Assembly: GCA_903929815.1 (NCBI GenBank)
Contig: CAIYWD010000045.1
Coordinates: forward strand, 1-35,772
Length of the DNA: 35,772 nt
Source of the DNA: an uncultured beta proteobacterium
Lineage (GTDB): Bacteria > Pseudomonadota > Gammaproteobacteria > Burkholderiales > Burkholderiaceae_C
Reading direction: 5' to 3'
Shown piece after piece: positions 10,951-20,993 of the stretch. The notes below the pieces were generated by a model, which was given only the letters and a program-made list of their open reading frames with translations, was not told where the DNA came from and did not search any database. The translations under genes and the position numbers were made by a program. The number at the start of each line of letters is the position of its first letter. Within the stretch, counting starts at the first letter, position 1.

Positions 10951-11901
10951 TTAGCTTAATACCCGTCGCAAATTGGCTGCTAGCTCACGCGGCGAAAACT
11001 TGGCCACATAACCGTCAGCCCCCACTCCTTTAACGTGGCCTTCGTTGGTAGTGCCCGTCAGTGAAGAATGGATCACGACAGGAATACCCTTGAAGCGCAC
11101 ATCTTGCTTGATCAAACGGGTCAGGGTAAATCCATCCATTTCAGGCATTTCCAGGTCGGTCAATACCGCTGCAATTTTATTTTTGACTGGCGTACCATCT
11201 GCCTTGGCCTGATCCGCTACGCCCAACAAATAATCCCAAGCCTCTTTGCCGGTCTTGGTCATGATGAAAGGTGCACCCATGGCTTTGAGGCCAATTTCGA
11301 TCACCGAGCGCGCCACATACGAATCATCCGCCACCAAAATTTTGGTACCCGGCTGCATCGGTAGCTCAGGCCCAACCACTTCACGATCCAAATCCTCTTT
11401 GCTAGCCGGCGCTACGTTGCGAAGCACTTGTTCAACATCAAGCACCTGGGCTAGCCGTGTTTCGGGATTACCCGGGTCAAGACGGGCAATTCCAGTCACC
11501 AGTGAACCTGCGTGAGTCCCCTCTGCCGGCAACACCTGATCCCAGTCCAGCCGAACAATTTCGCGAACATCTTCTACCGCAAAGGCTTGCACTGTGCGTG
11601 CAAATTCGGTCACCATCAAAATAGTATGACCTTGCCTTGGCTTGCATCCCACGACAGCAGAAAGGTTGATCACAGGAATGATCTGACCGCGAATATTGGC
11701 CACCCCCATCAAATGTTCGTGGGCATTGGCCAGTACCGTGATTTTTGGCATGACCAGCACCTCTCGAACCTTGAATACATTGATGCCATACAACTCTCGC
11801 TCACCCGTGCTGGGGGTTTCGCCCAAGCGAAAGAGCAAAAGTTCAAATTTATTGGTACCGGCAAGCCGTGTGCGTTCTTCAATGTCGCTATTGATGTTCA
11901 T
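10951..11901 (-). CDS. cheV: CheV: CheW-receiver coupling protein
   Basis: A 316-residue CheV. It couples receptors to CheA through an N-terminal CheW domain (about 15-165, with GVANIRGQIIPVINL) and adjusts coupling through phosphorylation of a C-terminal receiver domain (about 188-316). The receiver shows the acidic pair in VADDS, the phospho-acceptor Asp in LTDLEMPEMDG, the Ser/Thr switch in IHSSLTG and the conserved Lys in AKFSP. The start is the ATG at 11901; a GTG five codons earlier (11916) is the alternative. The gene lies about 40 bases downstream of MCP-4 and upstream of MCP-3. Confidence 0.93.
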   Translation of the reverse strand: MNINSDIEERTRLAGTNKFELLLFRLGETPSTGERELYGINVFKVREVLVMPKITVLANAHEHLMGVANIRGQIIPVINLSAVVGCKPRQGHTILMVTEFARTVQAFAVEDVREIVRLDWDQVLPAEGTHAGSLVTGIARLDPGNPETRLAQVLDVEQVLRNVAPASKEDLDREVVGPELPMQPGTKILVADDSYVARSVIEIGLKAMGAPFIMTKTGKEAWDYLLGVADQAKADGTPVKNKIAAVLTDLEMPEMDGFTLTRLIKQDVRFKGIPVVIHSSLTGTTNEGHVKGVGADGYVAKFSPRELAANLRRVLS

Positions 11902-11939
11902 GGTGCATGATCTCACAGGTGGGGATGTGGGGTTCAGGT

Positions 11940-13919
11940 TCAGTAAAAGGTGATTTGATTGGTACTTGCAACGGTCGATGCTGGCAAGCGCCTGCCTGTA
12001 GCGGTGGGTCTGGCTGGTTTTGTAAATCGGTCTGCTGCCACACTTGTGCCATCCCCAATATTGAAAAAACCAATACTTTGCTGCAACTGCTCTGCCTGAC
12101 CTGAAAGCTCTTCGCTGGTAGCCGCCAATTCTTCTGAGGCAGACGCATTGTGCTGTGTGGATTTGCTCAAGTTTTTCATGGCCGCGCCAACTTTGGTCAC
12201 AGTGTCGCTTTGCTCTGCTGACGCTGCGGCAATGTCTTGAACCAGTGCAGATGTTTTTTGAATGCTGGGCACAATGGCATCCAGTAATTTGCCGGCACGC
12301 TCCGATGTGCTCACGCTGTTGCGTGCAAGCTCCCCAATTTCCCTGGCTGCCACCTGGCTGCGCTCAGCGAGCTTGCGAACCTCAGCGGCCACCACCGCAA
12401 AACCCTTGCCATGCTCCCCCGCCCTGGCTGCTTCAATGGCCGCGTTCAATGCCAAAAGATTGGTTTGGTAAGCAATGTCATCCACAATCCCAATTTTTGA
12501 TGCTATTTGTTTCATGGCAATCACTGTTTGACTGACGGCATCTCCACCTTCAACCGCCTCTTTGGTAGTCTGGGCGGCCATGCCATCGGCGACACGTGCG
12601 TTGTCGCTGTTGTGGCTGATGGAACCTGACATGACAGCAATGGAATCCGTAGTTTGCTCTACACCGGCTGCTTGCTCGCAGGCCGCTTGGCTTAAGGACT
12701 GTGCTGTCATGCTGACCTGGTTGGCTGCGCCAGAAAGAGCATCTGCTGCGGCACGAACTTCACCCAGGACGCGCGTCAAATTGTCGCTGGTGGTGTTGAC
12801 ACTGTCTTTGACCTTGCCAAACAAACCGGCATAGTGATGAGTGATACGTTGAGTCAAGTCACCTTCAGCCAAGGCAGAAAGGACTCGCGACACATCATCT
12901 AGGCCCTGCTCAGTGGTTTGCAAAAGCTCATTCATGCCGATGCTTAAATCGGCAATAAAGTCTTTCTTGCCCTCCAACCCAATCCGTTGGCTAAAGTCAC
13001 CAATACCGGCTGCAGCAACGATATTGGCAAGTTCAATTTCTGATTTAACATCTTCGGTGCGATCAATCCAGCGGGTAATTCGACCCAACGTGACACCGTG
13101 AACATCTCGAATGGGCGTGGCCAGGAGTTGAAATTGATGACCATCTTTTTCAATATCAATGGTTTGTCCGGTCAACATGGCTGCATCAAACTTAGCCACG
13201 GCATCCGGATTATTCAGGATGTGACTGAGTTTCTTGCCGTCATAATCCTGCATATCAAATTCTGGTCCACCAAATTTTTTCAGCACAGAGCAAGCAGCCG
13301 GTGTGGCATAGACAAAACCGCCTTGCGTATCCGAGACGGTCACACATTCTGGCAGGCTGTCAAAAGCAAGTTTGATACGCAGATTGTGCTGAGCAATGGC
13401 ATGTTCTTTTTCCTGAGCCATGCGCTTTTCGTGGGCTGCCAACTGTTCTGCCGCGACGTTATTGGCCATGGTTTGTAAGGATGCATTGGTTTGGTTCAGC
13501 GCTGTCTGAAATGAACCCCGCAAGCCTGCTGCCTGTGCGCGTCTGAAGTATTGGGCATTGCTGGCGTAGTGCAAGGCTGTGGCCTGTTCACGAAAACAGG
13601 CTTCAAGTTGATCCAGCATGTCGTTAAAGTCCCAGCACACATCATGAAACAAGCCCTTTGTAGGGATGTGATGAAGGCGACGCTCAAATTTTCCGTTTGC
13701 CACATCCTTTGCTACGGTCTGAATTTCCAGGACACGCAAACGTTGACTGCGCAAATTCAAACTCCAAACCACCAGGCACAGCATGGCAGGCACCACCCAA
13801 ATCAATACAAACACACTCCAGTCTTCATGCCAGCTTTGCAACAAGGCACCCGCTACCAAGAGCAGCGCCATCGCCCAAGCATAGCCCCAGCCCTCACAGC
13901 GACAAGATGAGTTGCTCAT
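11940..13919 (-). CDS. MCP-4: membrane-anchored receptor without periplasmic sensor (CetA-like)
   Basis: A receptor of 659 residues with a very strong ribosome site (AAGGAG, six bases before the ATG). Two hydrophobic segments (about 13-29 and 35-53) are joined by only a few residues (QSWHEDW), so there is no periplasmic ligand domain. A HAMP-like region follows, then a PAS domain (about 182-292), a HAMP pair and the signalling hairpin with an intact tip. The start lies inside the end of the upstream PAS gene (26-base overlap), which suggests coupled translation. The topology and pairing resemble CetA of the Campylobacter CetA-CetB energy-taxis system, a split form of Aer. The C-terminus QITFY only partly fits the tether motif because position 2 is Ile. 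Confidence 0.9.
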   Translation of the reverse strand: MSNSSCRCEGWGYAWAMALLLVAGALLQSWHEDWSVFVLIWVVPAMLCLVVWSLNLRSQRLRVLEIQTVAKDVANGKFERRLHHIPTKGLFHDVCWDFNDMLDQLEACFREQATALHYASNAQYFRRAQAAGLRGSFQTALNQTNASLQTMANNVAAEQLAAHEKRMAQEKEHAIAQHNLRIKLAFDSLPECVTVSDTQGGFVYATPAACSVLKKFGGPEFDMQDYDGKKLSHILNNPDAVAKFDAAMLTGQTIDIEKDGHQFQLLATPIRDVHGVTLGRITRWIDRTEDVKSEIELANIVAAAGIGDFSQRIGLEGKKDFIADLSIGMNELLQTTEQGLDDVSRVLSALAEGDLTQRITHHYAGLFGKVKDSVNTTSDNLTRVLGEVRAAADALSGAANQVSMTAQSLSQAACEQAAGVEQTTDSIAVMSGSISHNSDNARVADGMAAQTTKEAVEGGDAVSQTVIAMKQIASKIGIVDDIAYQTNLLALNAAIEAARAGEHGKGFAVVAAEVRKLAERSQVAAREIGELARNSVSTSERAGKLLDAIVPSIQKTSALVQDIAAASAEQSDTVTKVGAAMKNLSKSTQHNASASEELAATSEELSGQAEQLQQSIGFFNIGDGTSVAADRFTKPARPTATGRRLPASTVASTNQITFY

Positions 13920-14412
13920 AGCTGACTCCTTTTTGCTTCAACACAGTGTCTAGCCAAGCCAGCGACGCATTGCAAGCGTCCTTGGTACCTGCACGACGCT
14001 CTTCATCTTGCATGGCCTTATAAATATCGCTCACCACAGCAATGGCCGAAGGTTTTGCCTTGCGACGCACCGAAAAATAGCCTACCGGATGGCCTTGCGT
14101 GTCCAGATCAGGTGTGACGTTGGCGAATACCCAATAAAACCCGCCATCCTTGGACATGTTTTTAACGTAAGCAAAACACTCCTTCTTTTGCGCTAGGGTA
14201 TCCCACAAAAACTGAAATACGCCACGCGGCATGTCGGGGTGACGAATAATGTTGTGCTGCGCGCCTAGGAGTTCGCTTTCGCTGTAACCTGAAAACTCGA
14301 TAAAAATCCGGTTGCAGTAGGTCACATGGCCTTTGAGGTCAGTCTTGGAGACAATGAAGTCATCCTCGCGCATGATCCGTTCATGTCTTGTGGGTTCAAT
14401 TTTGTATTTCAT
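13894..14412 (-). CDS. Stand-alone Aer-type PAS protein (CetB-like)
   Basis: A 172-residue soluble protein that is nearly all one PAS domain (about 12-125) plus a helical tail. It resembles the N-terminal PAS of Aer, the flavin-binding redox sensor for aerotaxis. Asn34, Arg57, His58 and Asp60 (in TYCNRIF and RHPDMP) fall at the same numbers as the flavin-binding residues I recall for E. coli Aer. [15 protein letters not shown] follows, as in Aer. It lacks the membrane segment and signalling domain of Aer; these are encoded by the next gene, MCP-4, with a 26-base overlap. I infer a two-protein oxygen or redox receptor. An F1 element sits immediately upstream, 12 bases from the start codon, so it probably affects this gene's expression. 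Confidence 0.85.
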   Translation of the reverse strand: MKYKIEPTRHERIMREDDFIVSKTDLKGHVTYCNRIFIEFSGYSESELLGAQHNIIRHPDMPRGVFQFLWDTLAQKKECFAYVKNMSKDGGFYWVFANVTPDLDTQGHPVGYFSVRRKAKPSAIAVVSDIYKAMQDEERRAGTKDACNASLAWLDTVLKQKGVSYEQLILSL

Positions 14413-14424
14413 ACATCGGTCTCA

Positions 14425-14583
14425 GGATATGGTCAACAATAAGTTCCGCATTGGGCCGTTAGAGTTGGGATGCAATGCTAGGCGCAAATCGCGCAGTGTG
14501 GCCTAGCCACATAAGCGATTTGTAACGACGCAGTGCGCCCAAATCCGACGAGCCAAATGCACAACTTATTATTGACCATATCC
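14425..14583. repeat. F1 inverted-repeat element, copy C (159 bp)
   Basis: A full-length copy, with GGATATGGTCAACAATAA at the left and TTATTATTGACCATATCC at the right. It fills the gap between cheW (stop at 14596) and the PAS gene (start at 14412). The flanks are TCA and TTA. There is no coding content. It separates cheW from the PAS/MCP-4 pair and could form a long hairpin in any read-through RNA. Confidence 0.88.
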
Positions 14584-14595
14584 TTAACATTAACA

Positions 14596-15135
14596 TTACA
14601 CCGCTTGATGTTGTTTAGCCAAAGCCGCCATATCGTCAATATTCAATGCCCTTTCAGGCTCCAAGATGACGATAAATTCAGAACCTATCTTGCCTAGCCC
14701 GTGAATAAATTCGCGTGCAATGGTGGATCCAAATTGAGGAGGAGGCTCGATGTGGGACAGGGTAATGTCAATCACCTCGCTGACAGAATCGACCAGCAGG
14801 CCCAATTCGACTTTGTCACTCTCAGTGCCTACATCAAAAATGATGACGCAGGTTTTCTTGCCAATTTGCGCCCTTGCCCTGCCAAAACGGGACTGTAAGT
14901 CAATCACCGGCACCACAGAGCCGCGCAGGTTGATGACACCCCGAACGAAGGCGGGCATCAGGGGCACAATCGTCATGGCGCTGTGCTGAATGATCTCGCG
15001 AACACTGCGGATATCGATGGCGAAGACTTCATCACCCAAACCAAAGGTCAGGTATTGCAAGCTGTCTTCTTTGCTGGTGTGGTGACCGATCGGTGTTTTT
15101 TCCGAAAATCCGGTCAGAGACTGGTGATGAGTCAT
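14596..15135 (-). CDS. cheW: CheW chemotaxis coupling protein
   Basis: A 179-residue single-domain CheW that bridges receptors and CheA in the polar array. The domain (about 26-165) shows the typical AIDIRSVREII, RGVINLRGSVVPVIDL and GLLVDSVSEVIDI segments. The N-terminal 25 residues are an extra, poorly conserved extension. It begins four bases after the MCP-5 stop, so MCP-5 and cheW form one transcription unit. It is the only single-domain CheW in the window; CheV provides a second coupling protein. Confidence 0.95.
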   Translation of the reverse strand: MTHHQSLTGFSEKTPIGHHTSKEDSLQYLTFGLGDEVFAIDIRSVREIIQHSAMTIVPLMPAFVRGVINLRGSVVPVIDLQSRFGRARAQIGKKTCVIIFDVGTESDKVELGLLVDSVSEVIDITLSHIEPPPQFGSTIAREFIHGLGKIGSEFIVILEPERALNIDDMAALAKQHQAV

Positions 15136-15139
15136 GGCG

Positions 15140-17659
15140 CTACCTCAATAAGGTTTGAAAGGGGCTGTAGCGCTCCGACAAACGGGAGCTGCGAGCAGCG
15201 AGGCTGAGTTGTGATGGGGGTGCTACACATTGTGCTGGGTGAACATGTCCATGGGTTGGTAGGGTGTTGAAAAACGCGACGCTGTCCTGAAGTTGAGATG
15301 CCTGACCGAGTAGATTCTCGCTGGTGGCAGCAAGCTCTTCTGACGCACTGGCGTTTTGCTGGGTGGCTTTATTGAGCTGCCCCATGGCACTGCCAATTTG
15401 TTTCACAGATTCGCTTTGCTCTGAACTGGCTGTCGCAATTTCTTGCACCAACGCACTGGTTTTCTGGATACTGGGAACGATCTTGTCCAATAACTTTCCG
15501 GCATGTTCAGCAGTGGTCACACTGCTAACCGCCAGTTCCCCAATTTCCCTGGCAGCTTCCTGGCTGCGCTCGGCCAGTTTGCGAACCTCGGCTGCCACCA
15601 CCGAAAAACCCCTGCCATGTTCACCTGCTCTTGCAGCTTCTATGGCGGCGTTGAGCGCCAACAAATTGGTCTGGTAGGCAATGTCATCGATGATCCCAAT
15701 CCTGGATGCTATTTGTTTCATAGCATCCAACGTATGACTGACGGCGCTTCCGCCGTCTTTTGCCTCTTTGGTTGTATGGGTAGCCAAGCCATTGGTGACT
15801 TTGGCGTTGTCGCTGTTTTGGTTGATGGAAGCTGACATCGCCATAATTTTCGAGGTGGTGGTCCCAACCGATGCCGCTTGCTCGCTGGCTGACAGGCTCA
15901 AGGATTGGGCGGTGGCGCTGACCTGGTTGGCTGCTCCGGTGAGCGCATCTGCAGCAGCACTCACTTCGCCAATCACGCGGGTCAAATTGTCACTGGAGGT
16001 GTTGACGCTCTCTTTGACCTGACCGAACAAGCCGTGGTATTCGTGGGTAATGCGCTGGGTCAAATCACCTTGGGCAACAGCGAGCATCACACGCGCTACA
16101 TCTTCAAGACCTTGTTGACTGATGTCCATCAGTTGATTCATACCACCTGAAATTTTGGCAATAAATCCAGTTTTGTTATTCAGGCACAGTCTGGCGCTGA
16201 AGTCGCCCTGTGTGGCCGCATTGACCATAGTGTCAAGCTCTTGTTCTGAAGCTACTTCGTCCGTGCGATCCATCCATTGGGTGATGCGACCTATGGGTTG
16301 ACCCTGGCTGTCACACACAGGCTTGGCCAAGATACGCAACTGATGACCCTGAACTTCCATGTTAACGACAGCATCTGAATGGATAGCTTGGTCAAAGAGG
16401 ACTGCGTGCTGTGGGTCTTTGAACAGACTGCTGAGTTTGTTGCCATAAAACTTGTCAGTGTCGAAGTGATCACACCCCAAGAGTTTGAGCACTTCTTTGG
16501 CCGACGGCGAAGCATGCACCAGTTGAGCCTGAGCATTGGATACTGTCACACACACGGTGTCCAATGCTGTACGAATGCGCTCATTAAAGGTGGCAGCCTC
16601 AGCGGCTGACTTCATGGCTGCCTGAACCTTGTCCACTGCATCGGTGATACGTGCCTTTTGGCCTGGCAGTCGATCCATGGTCACATCCAGGCGACCTTCG
16701 GTATAAGCCTGCACCACCTCTACCACTTTCATGTTGACGGCTATATGCGAATCTACCAGGTCATTGATGCTCTTGGCCATGGATGCATACGTTCCGGGCA
16801 ATTCGTGCGGGTCTATTCGGTAATCAATCATTCCTACGGCATGTTGTTTGGCAATTTCGTTCTGGGCAGATTGAAACTGCCCCAGAACATTCTGCATTTT
16901 TTCCATGGCTTTCAGCATTTGGCCGGTTTCGTCCTTGCTTGTTGCAACTATTTTTTTATCAAACCGACCCTCCGCCACATTGTCTGCAATTTCCAGAGCA
17001 AGTTTCATGGGTAGGGTGATACTGCGTATCAGGTAAAACCCAAAACCAAGCGCAAAAGCAATCGCAAGCAACAACACCACCACAACCAGCATGCGCGTGA
17101 TTTCAAAACTTGCCAGAGAATGTTGGTACTCTGTTTTGGCCACGTCCATCTGTAGCTTTTGCAAACCCCTGATAACGGGAGACACTTCATCCCAAAGCGT
17201 AGCCACATTGGGTTCGTAAAGACTTGCTACGTCAACGCTGTTGGATCGAAGGGCATCAACCATGGGAAAAATGCCATTCTGTAAAAAAGATTCGCGTTTG
17301 ACCTGAAAACTTTGCACCAGCTTCTTCTCTTCTTCAGTCAGTTGGTTGGCACAGTAAGTTTCCCATGTACTGGCAATTTTTAAAATGTTTTCAGTCACAC
17401 GCTTGACCGCTGCCGCAGAATTTTCAACGGAAGAATTAGACACAGCGCGCGAAAGCAGCAATTGGTTTTCTTGCATGAGCGATTCCACTTGGGCCAACTG
17501 GTTCAGTGGCACCAGTTGATCAGATTGCATCGTCTTCAACCTTTCGTTGGCCATACCCAGCGAGCGAAGCCCCGTCGCAGCGATGACAATCAGTACCACG
17601 ACCAGTACCGCCAACAAAAGCATCAGACGGATACCAATTTTCAAATCGTTCAATTTCAT
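15140..17659 (-). CDS. MCP-5: four-helix-bundle chemoreceptor
   Basis: A receptor of 839 residues. TM1 about 11-30, a helical periplasmic domain of the 4HB_MCP type about 31-188, TM2 about 190-211, HAMP about 212-265, HAMP-like about 300-350, PAS about 361-468, HAMP pair about 470-560, signalling hairpin about 561-800. The tip is intact, with the conservative changes HGRGFSVV. From the first HAMP onward it is very close to MCP-1, -6 and -7, while its sensor resembles MCP-7 best. AGGA precedes the ATG by nine bases. The C-terminal tail (SPFQTLLR) has no tether pentapeptide. It is followed at once by cheW. Confidence 0.93.
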   Translation of the reverse strand: MKLNDLKIGIRLMLLLAVLVVVLIVIAATGLRSLGMANERLKTMQSDQLVPLNQLAQVESLMQENQLLLSRAVSNSSVENSAAAVKRVTENILKIASTWETYCANQLTEEEKKLVQSFQVKRESFLQNGIFPMVDALRSNSVDVASLYEPNVATLWDEVSPVIRGLQKLQMDVAKTEYQHSLASFEITRMLVVVVLLLAIAFALGFGFYLIRSITLPMKLALEIADNVAEGRFDKKIVATSKDETGQMLKAMEKMQNVLGQFQSAQNEIAKQHAVGMIDYRIDPHELPGTYASMAKSINDLVDSHIAVNMKVVEVVQAYTEGRLDVTMDRLPGQKARITDAVDKVQAAMKSAAEAATFNERIRTALDTVCVTVSNAQAQLVHASPSAKEVLKLLGCDHFDTDKFYGNKLSSLFKDPQHAVLFDQAIHSDAVVNMEVQGHQLRILAKPVCDSQGQPIGRITQWMDRTDEVASEQELDTMVNAATQGDFSARLCLNNKTGFIAKISGGMNQLMDISQQGLEDVARVMLAVAQGDLTQRITHEYHGLFGQVKESVNTSSDNLTRVIGEVSAAADALTGAANQVSATAQSLSLSASEQAASVGTTTSKIMAMSASINQNSDNAKVTNGLATHTTKEAKDGGSAVSHTLDAMKQIASRIGIIDDIAYQTNLLALNAAIEAARAGEHGRGFSVVAAEVRKLAERSQEAAREIGELAVSSVTTAEHAGKLLDKIVPSIQKTSALVQEIATASSEQSESVKQIGSAMGQLNKATQQNASASEELAATSENLLGQASQLQDSVAFFNTLPTHGHVHPAQCVAPPSQLSLAARSSRLSERYSPFQTLLR

Positions 17660-17821
17660 TTCAACGTTCCTGGGAATGGTAAAACCGACTCAATGAAAGA
17701 TAAGACAGCAGCCATCCATTTTCTACTTAATAACATATCAAAATAATAGCAAACTATGCAGTATTGACGAGCCTTGGCGGCGAATTTGAATATCAACAAA
17801 TGAGAGCCTTTGGCCGCAGCT

Positions 17822-18172
17822 TTATAGCTGAACTCCAACCTTGCGCAGCAACGGCAGCATGACCAGGTAACACGCAGCCGTTGCTGCTGCCGAAATACCC
17901 AAACACAACCAAAAGTTCATATCCAGCTTGAGCAAAACGGGCAATACAAAAAACAAGACAAGCGATGGCAGAACGAGCCAGAACACTTGCATTGAAAGCT
18001 CACCGATCAACGTGGAAGACGACCCCTCAACGTGTAACCAAATGAAGGCGAACAAAGAGGTAAGCGGAAGAGCTGCCACCAGCGCAGCCATGCCGGAATG
18101 GCGCTTTGCAATCTCGGACACAGCCACGATGACAACGGCTGAGAGGACGACCTTGAGTGCATAGAAAAGCAC
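17822..18172 (-). CDS. DUF3147-type small membrane protein
   Basis: A 116-residue, strongly hydrophobic protein with about four membrane segments. It begins MLFYALKVVLSAVVIVAVSE and continues with AKRHSGMAALVAALPLTSL, which I recognise as the DUF3147 family. The family's function is unknown to me. It lies between MCP-6 and MCP-5 on the same strand, about 60 bases after the MCP-6 stop. Nothing in it suggests a chemotaxis role, so it may be a passenger gene in the array. Confidence 0.8.
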   Translation of the reverse strand: MLFYALKVVLSAVVIVAVSEIAKRHSGMAALVAALPLTSLFAFIWLHVEGSSSTLIGELSMQVFWLVLPSLVLFFVLPVLLKLDMNFWLCLGISAAATAACYLVMLPLLRKVGVQL

Positions 18173-18233
18173 GATGAGTGGCCTCAGGTGAAATAGCTTT
18201 GATGGCTAATGGATAGAGCGGTGGTCCTACAAG

Positions 18234-20777
18234 TTAGTAGGGTATGAAATGACCAGACCCTGAACCGCGCACAGAGGTAGAAAGCAGGGGTGTATTGGAT
18301 CGGAGAGTGGTACCCGTGCGACTTTTGGGTACTGGCCATGCTTGACGACTCCGCCCAGTTGGTTGCTCAACACCCGTATTAAAAAATGCAATACTTTGCT
18401 GCAGTTGCCCCGCCTGGCTTGAAAGCTCCTCACTGGTCGCTGCCAGTTCTTCAGAAGCGCTGGCATTGATCTGGGTAGCTCGGGTGAGCTGCCCCATCGC
18501 GCCACCAATTTGAGTGACAGATTCGCTCTGCTCGGCACTGGCTGCTGCAATTTCTTGCACCAGCTCACTGGTTTTTTCAATGCTGGGAACGATTTCTTCG
18601 AGCAACTTACCGGCACGCTCTGCAGTGGTCACGCTGCTTTGCGCCAGTTCACCAATTTCCTTGGCTGCTTCCTGGCTACGTTCAGCGAGCTTGCGAACTT
18701 CGGCTGCCACTACCGCAAAGCCTTTGCCGTGCTCCCCTGCCCTGGCTGCTTCAATGGCAGCGTTCAATGCCAGTAAATTAGTTTGGTAGGCAATGTCATC
18801 AACGATACTGATTTTGGATGCTATTTTTTTCATAGCCGCCACCGTATGACTGACGGCGCTTCCACCGTCTTTGGCCTCTTTGGTGGTTTTGGTGGCCATG
18901 CCGTTGGTCACTTTGGCGTTGTCACTGTTTTGGTTGATGGACACCGACATGACCTCAATTTGCGAAGTAGATTCTTCAACCGATGCCGCTTGTTCGCTGG
19001 CCGCCTGACTCAAGGACTGGGCGGTAGCGCTCACCTGACTGGCCGCACCGGTGAGGGCATTTGCTGCACTTCGCACTTCACCAATCACGCGGGTCAGGTT
19101 GTCACTCGATGCATTGACACTGTCTTTGACCTTGCCAAACAGCCCATGGTAGTCGCGTGTGATGCGCTGGGTCAAGTCGCCTTCAGCTACAGTGGCAAGT
19201 ACGCTGGCAACATCATTCAGACTTTGTTCGCAGGTCTGTACAAGTTCATTCATACCTGTACTCAGGTTGGCCAGGAAGCCCGTTTTGCCCTCGGTTTTGA
19301 TACGTTGTGAGAAGTCACCCAAACCGGCTGCAGCCACAATATGAGCCACTTCGCGCTCGGAGGCCATTTCTTCGGTGCGATCCACCCAGTGTGTGACACG
19401 CCCAATGTTCTTGCCTGCGTTGTCCAGGATGGGCTTGGCCAGCAAGCGTATCTGACGCCCTTCCATCTCAATATCCTCTGCAAGGCCTGACTGCACTGCA
19501 TGGTCAAACTTGACTGCTGTGTCGTGATTTTTGAACAGGCTGCTGAGTTTGTTGCCGTAATGCTTGTCCGCATCAAAGCCGGAGCCACCCACCAATTTCA
19601 GCATTTGTTTGGCAGCCGGCGTGGCATGGACAAAAATGGTGTTGGCATCCGAGACCGTCACGCACTCTGGCAAACTGTCCAACGACTGACGGATTCGCAA
19701 GTTAAAACTCGCAGCCTGTGCTGCATCACGCAAAGCGAGTTGCACTTTGTCCATGGCATCGCTGATATGCGCTTTTTGACCAGGCAGGCGATCCATGGCA
19801 ACATCAAGTTTGCCTTCGGTATAGCCAGACACCACGTCGACGATTTTCATCGTGACGGCAAGGTGAGACTGCACCATGCTGTTGGTGGACTCAGCCATCA
19901 CACCGTAAGCCCCAGGCAAGCCTTGGGTAGGCATACGGTGGTCAATCTGGCCTTTGTCATGCTGGGTAGCCATATCCTGCTGGGCAGCTTGAAACTGGCA
20001 TAAAACCGACTGCATTTTGGCAAGGGATTGCATCAAAATACCTGTTTCATCACCGCGATCCACCACAATGTTGCCATCTAGCTTGCCATCGGCCACGTCA
20101 TCTGCCACCTGAAGCGCTTTGGAGATGGGTGTAGTGATGGATCGAGTCATCATCCAGCCAAAAAGTATTGCAAACAATACATTCAAAACACTGACACTGA
20201 TGAGCACATTGCGGGTTAACCGGTACTCCACCTCAGATTTTTCAAAATCTACCTTGTTCTCGTTTTCATAGTAGGCGATGTTTTCTTCAATGGCTTCAAG
20301 CAATAAAGTCAAGGCAGGAGCTGCCTCTGCGGTCAGCAAGGCAGTTGCCTCTGGTATTTTGTAGTTTTGCGCCAACTCCAGCACTTTGTTATTAAGCTCA
20401 AGCGCCTTCACTTTGGCCTGTGCAATTTTTTCAAGATTGGCTTTGCCAGTGCTACTGACGGAAAAAGTTTGCAAAGCCTCCCATTCTTTGGTGTAATCTT
20501 CTCGCGCTTTCGTGAATCTTGCCACTTCCCGCTTTCTGGCCGTTACATCCTCGTAAAGGATCGATGAGCGCACCACCCTCGCAACGACGTGTACAGATTC
20601 TGCCAACTTGGTGTTGATACGGATTCTGGCAAAGTTACTGATGACCACTTCTTCCAGATTGGATTGAATGCTGGAGATGTCTATCACGGCCATGATGGCC
20701 ATGATCACCGAAAAAAACACGATCAGCCCGAAAGTGATAAACAGGCGTGTACCAATTTTGAGGTTACGAAAATTCAT
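18234..20777 (-). CDS. MCP-6: helical-sensor chemoreceptor
   Basis: A receptor of 847 residues from the ATG at 20777 ([13 protein letters not shown], with GGAG upstream); an ATG five codons earlier is possible. TM1 about 10-31, an all-helical periplasmic domain about 32-188, TM2 about 192-212, HAMP, HAMP-like, PAS, HAMP pair, and a signalling hairpin with a fully conserved tip. The periplasmic domain is four-helix-like but differs clearly from those of MCP-5 and MCP-7, while the cytoplasmic module is nearly the same. Its PAS resembles that of MCP-4 ([10 protein letters not shown]), whereas MCP-1, -2, -5 and -7 have [10 protein letters not shown]. The protein ends HFIPY, which fits the CheR/CheB tether motif. 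Confidence 0.93.
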   Translation of the reverse strand: MNFRNLKIGTRLFITFGLIVFFSVIMAIMAVIDISSIQSNLEEVVISNFARIRINTKLAESVHVVARVVRSSILYEDVTARKREVARFTKAREDYTKEWEALQTFSVSSTGKANLEKIAQAKVKALELNNKVLELAQNYKIPEATALLTAEAAPALTLLLEAIEENIAYYENENKVDFEKSEVEYRLTRNVLISVSVLNVLFAILFGWMMTRSITTPISKALQVADDVADGKLDGNIVVDRGDETGILMQSLAKMQSVLCQFQAAQQDMATQHDKGQIDHRMPTQGLPGAYGVMAESTNSMVQSHLAVTMKIVDVVSGYTEGKLDVAMDRLPGQKAHISDAMDKVQLALRDAAQAASFNLRIRQSLDSLPECVTVSDANTIFVHATPAAKQMLKLVGGSGFDADKHYGNKLSSLFKNHDTAVKFDHAVQSGLAEDIEMEGRQIRLLAKPILDNAGKNIGRVTHWVDRTEEMASEREVAHIVAAAGLGDFSQRIKTEGKTGFLANLSTGMNELVQTCEQSLNDVASVLATVAEGDLTQRITRDYHGLFGKVKDSVNASSDNLTRVIGEVRSAANALTGAASQVSATAQSLSQAASEQAASVEESTSQIEVMSVSINQNSDNAKVTNGMATKTTKEAKDGGSAVSHTVAAMKKIASKISIVDDIAYQTNLLALNAAIEAARAGEHGKGFAVVAAEVRKLAERSQEAAKEIGELAQSSVTTAERAGKLLEEIVPSIEKTSELVQEIAAASAEQSESVTQIGGAMGQLTRATQINASASEELAATSEELSSQAGQLQQSIAFFNTGVEQPTGRSRQAWPVPKSRTGTTLRSNTPLLSTSVRGSGSGHFIPY

Positions 20778-20833
20778 ATAAAAAAACTCCATGATGGTTG
20801 AGACTTGCCAGAAAACAATGGTTTTTTTCGTGA

Positions 20834-20993
20834 GGATATGGTCAACAGTAAGTTGTGCATTTGGCCGTCAGAGTTAAAGATGCCATGCCAGGCGCAAATC
20901 GCGCAGTGTGTCCCAGCCACATCAGCGATTTGTAACGACGCAGTGCGCTCAAATTTGACGAGACAAATACAAAACTGATTATTGACCATATCC
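20834..20993. repeat. F1 inverted-repeat element, copy D (160 bp)
   Basis: A full-length copy between MCP-7 and MCP-6, with ends GGATATGGTCAACAGTAA and TGATTATTGACCATATCC. Its right end directly abuts the TAA stop codon of MCP-7 (TTA at 20994-20996 on the + strand). It has no coding content. Any read-through from MCP-7 into MCP-6 must pass a long stem formed by its ends. Confidence 0.88.
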
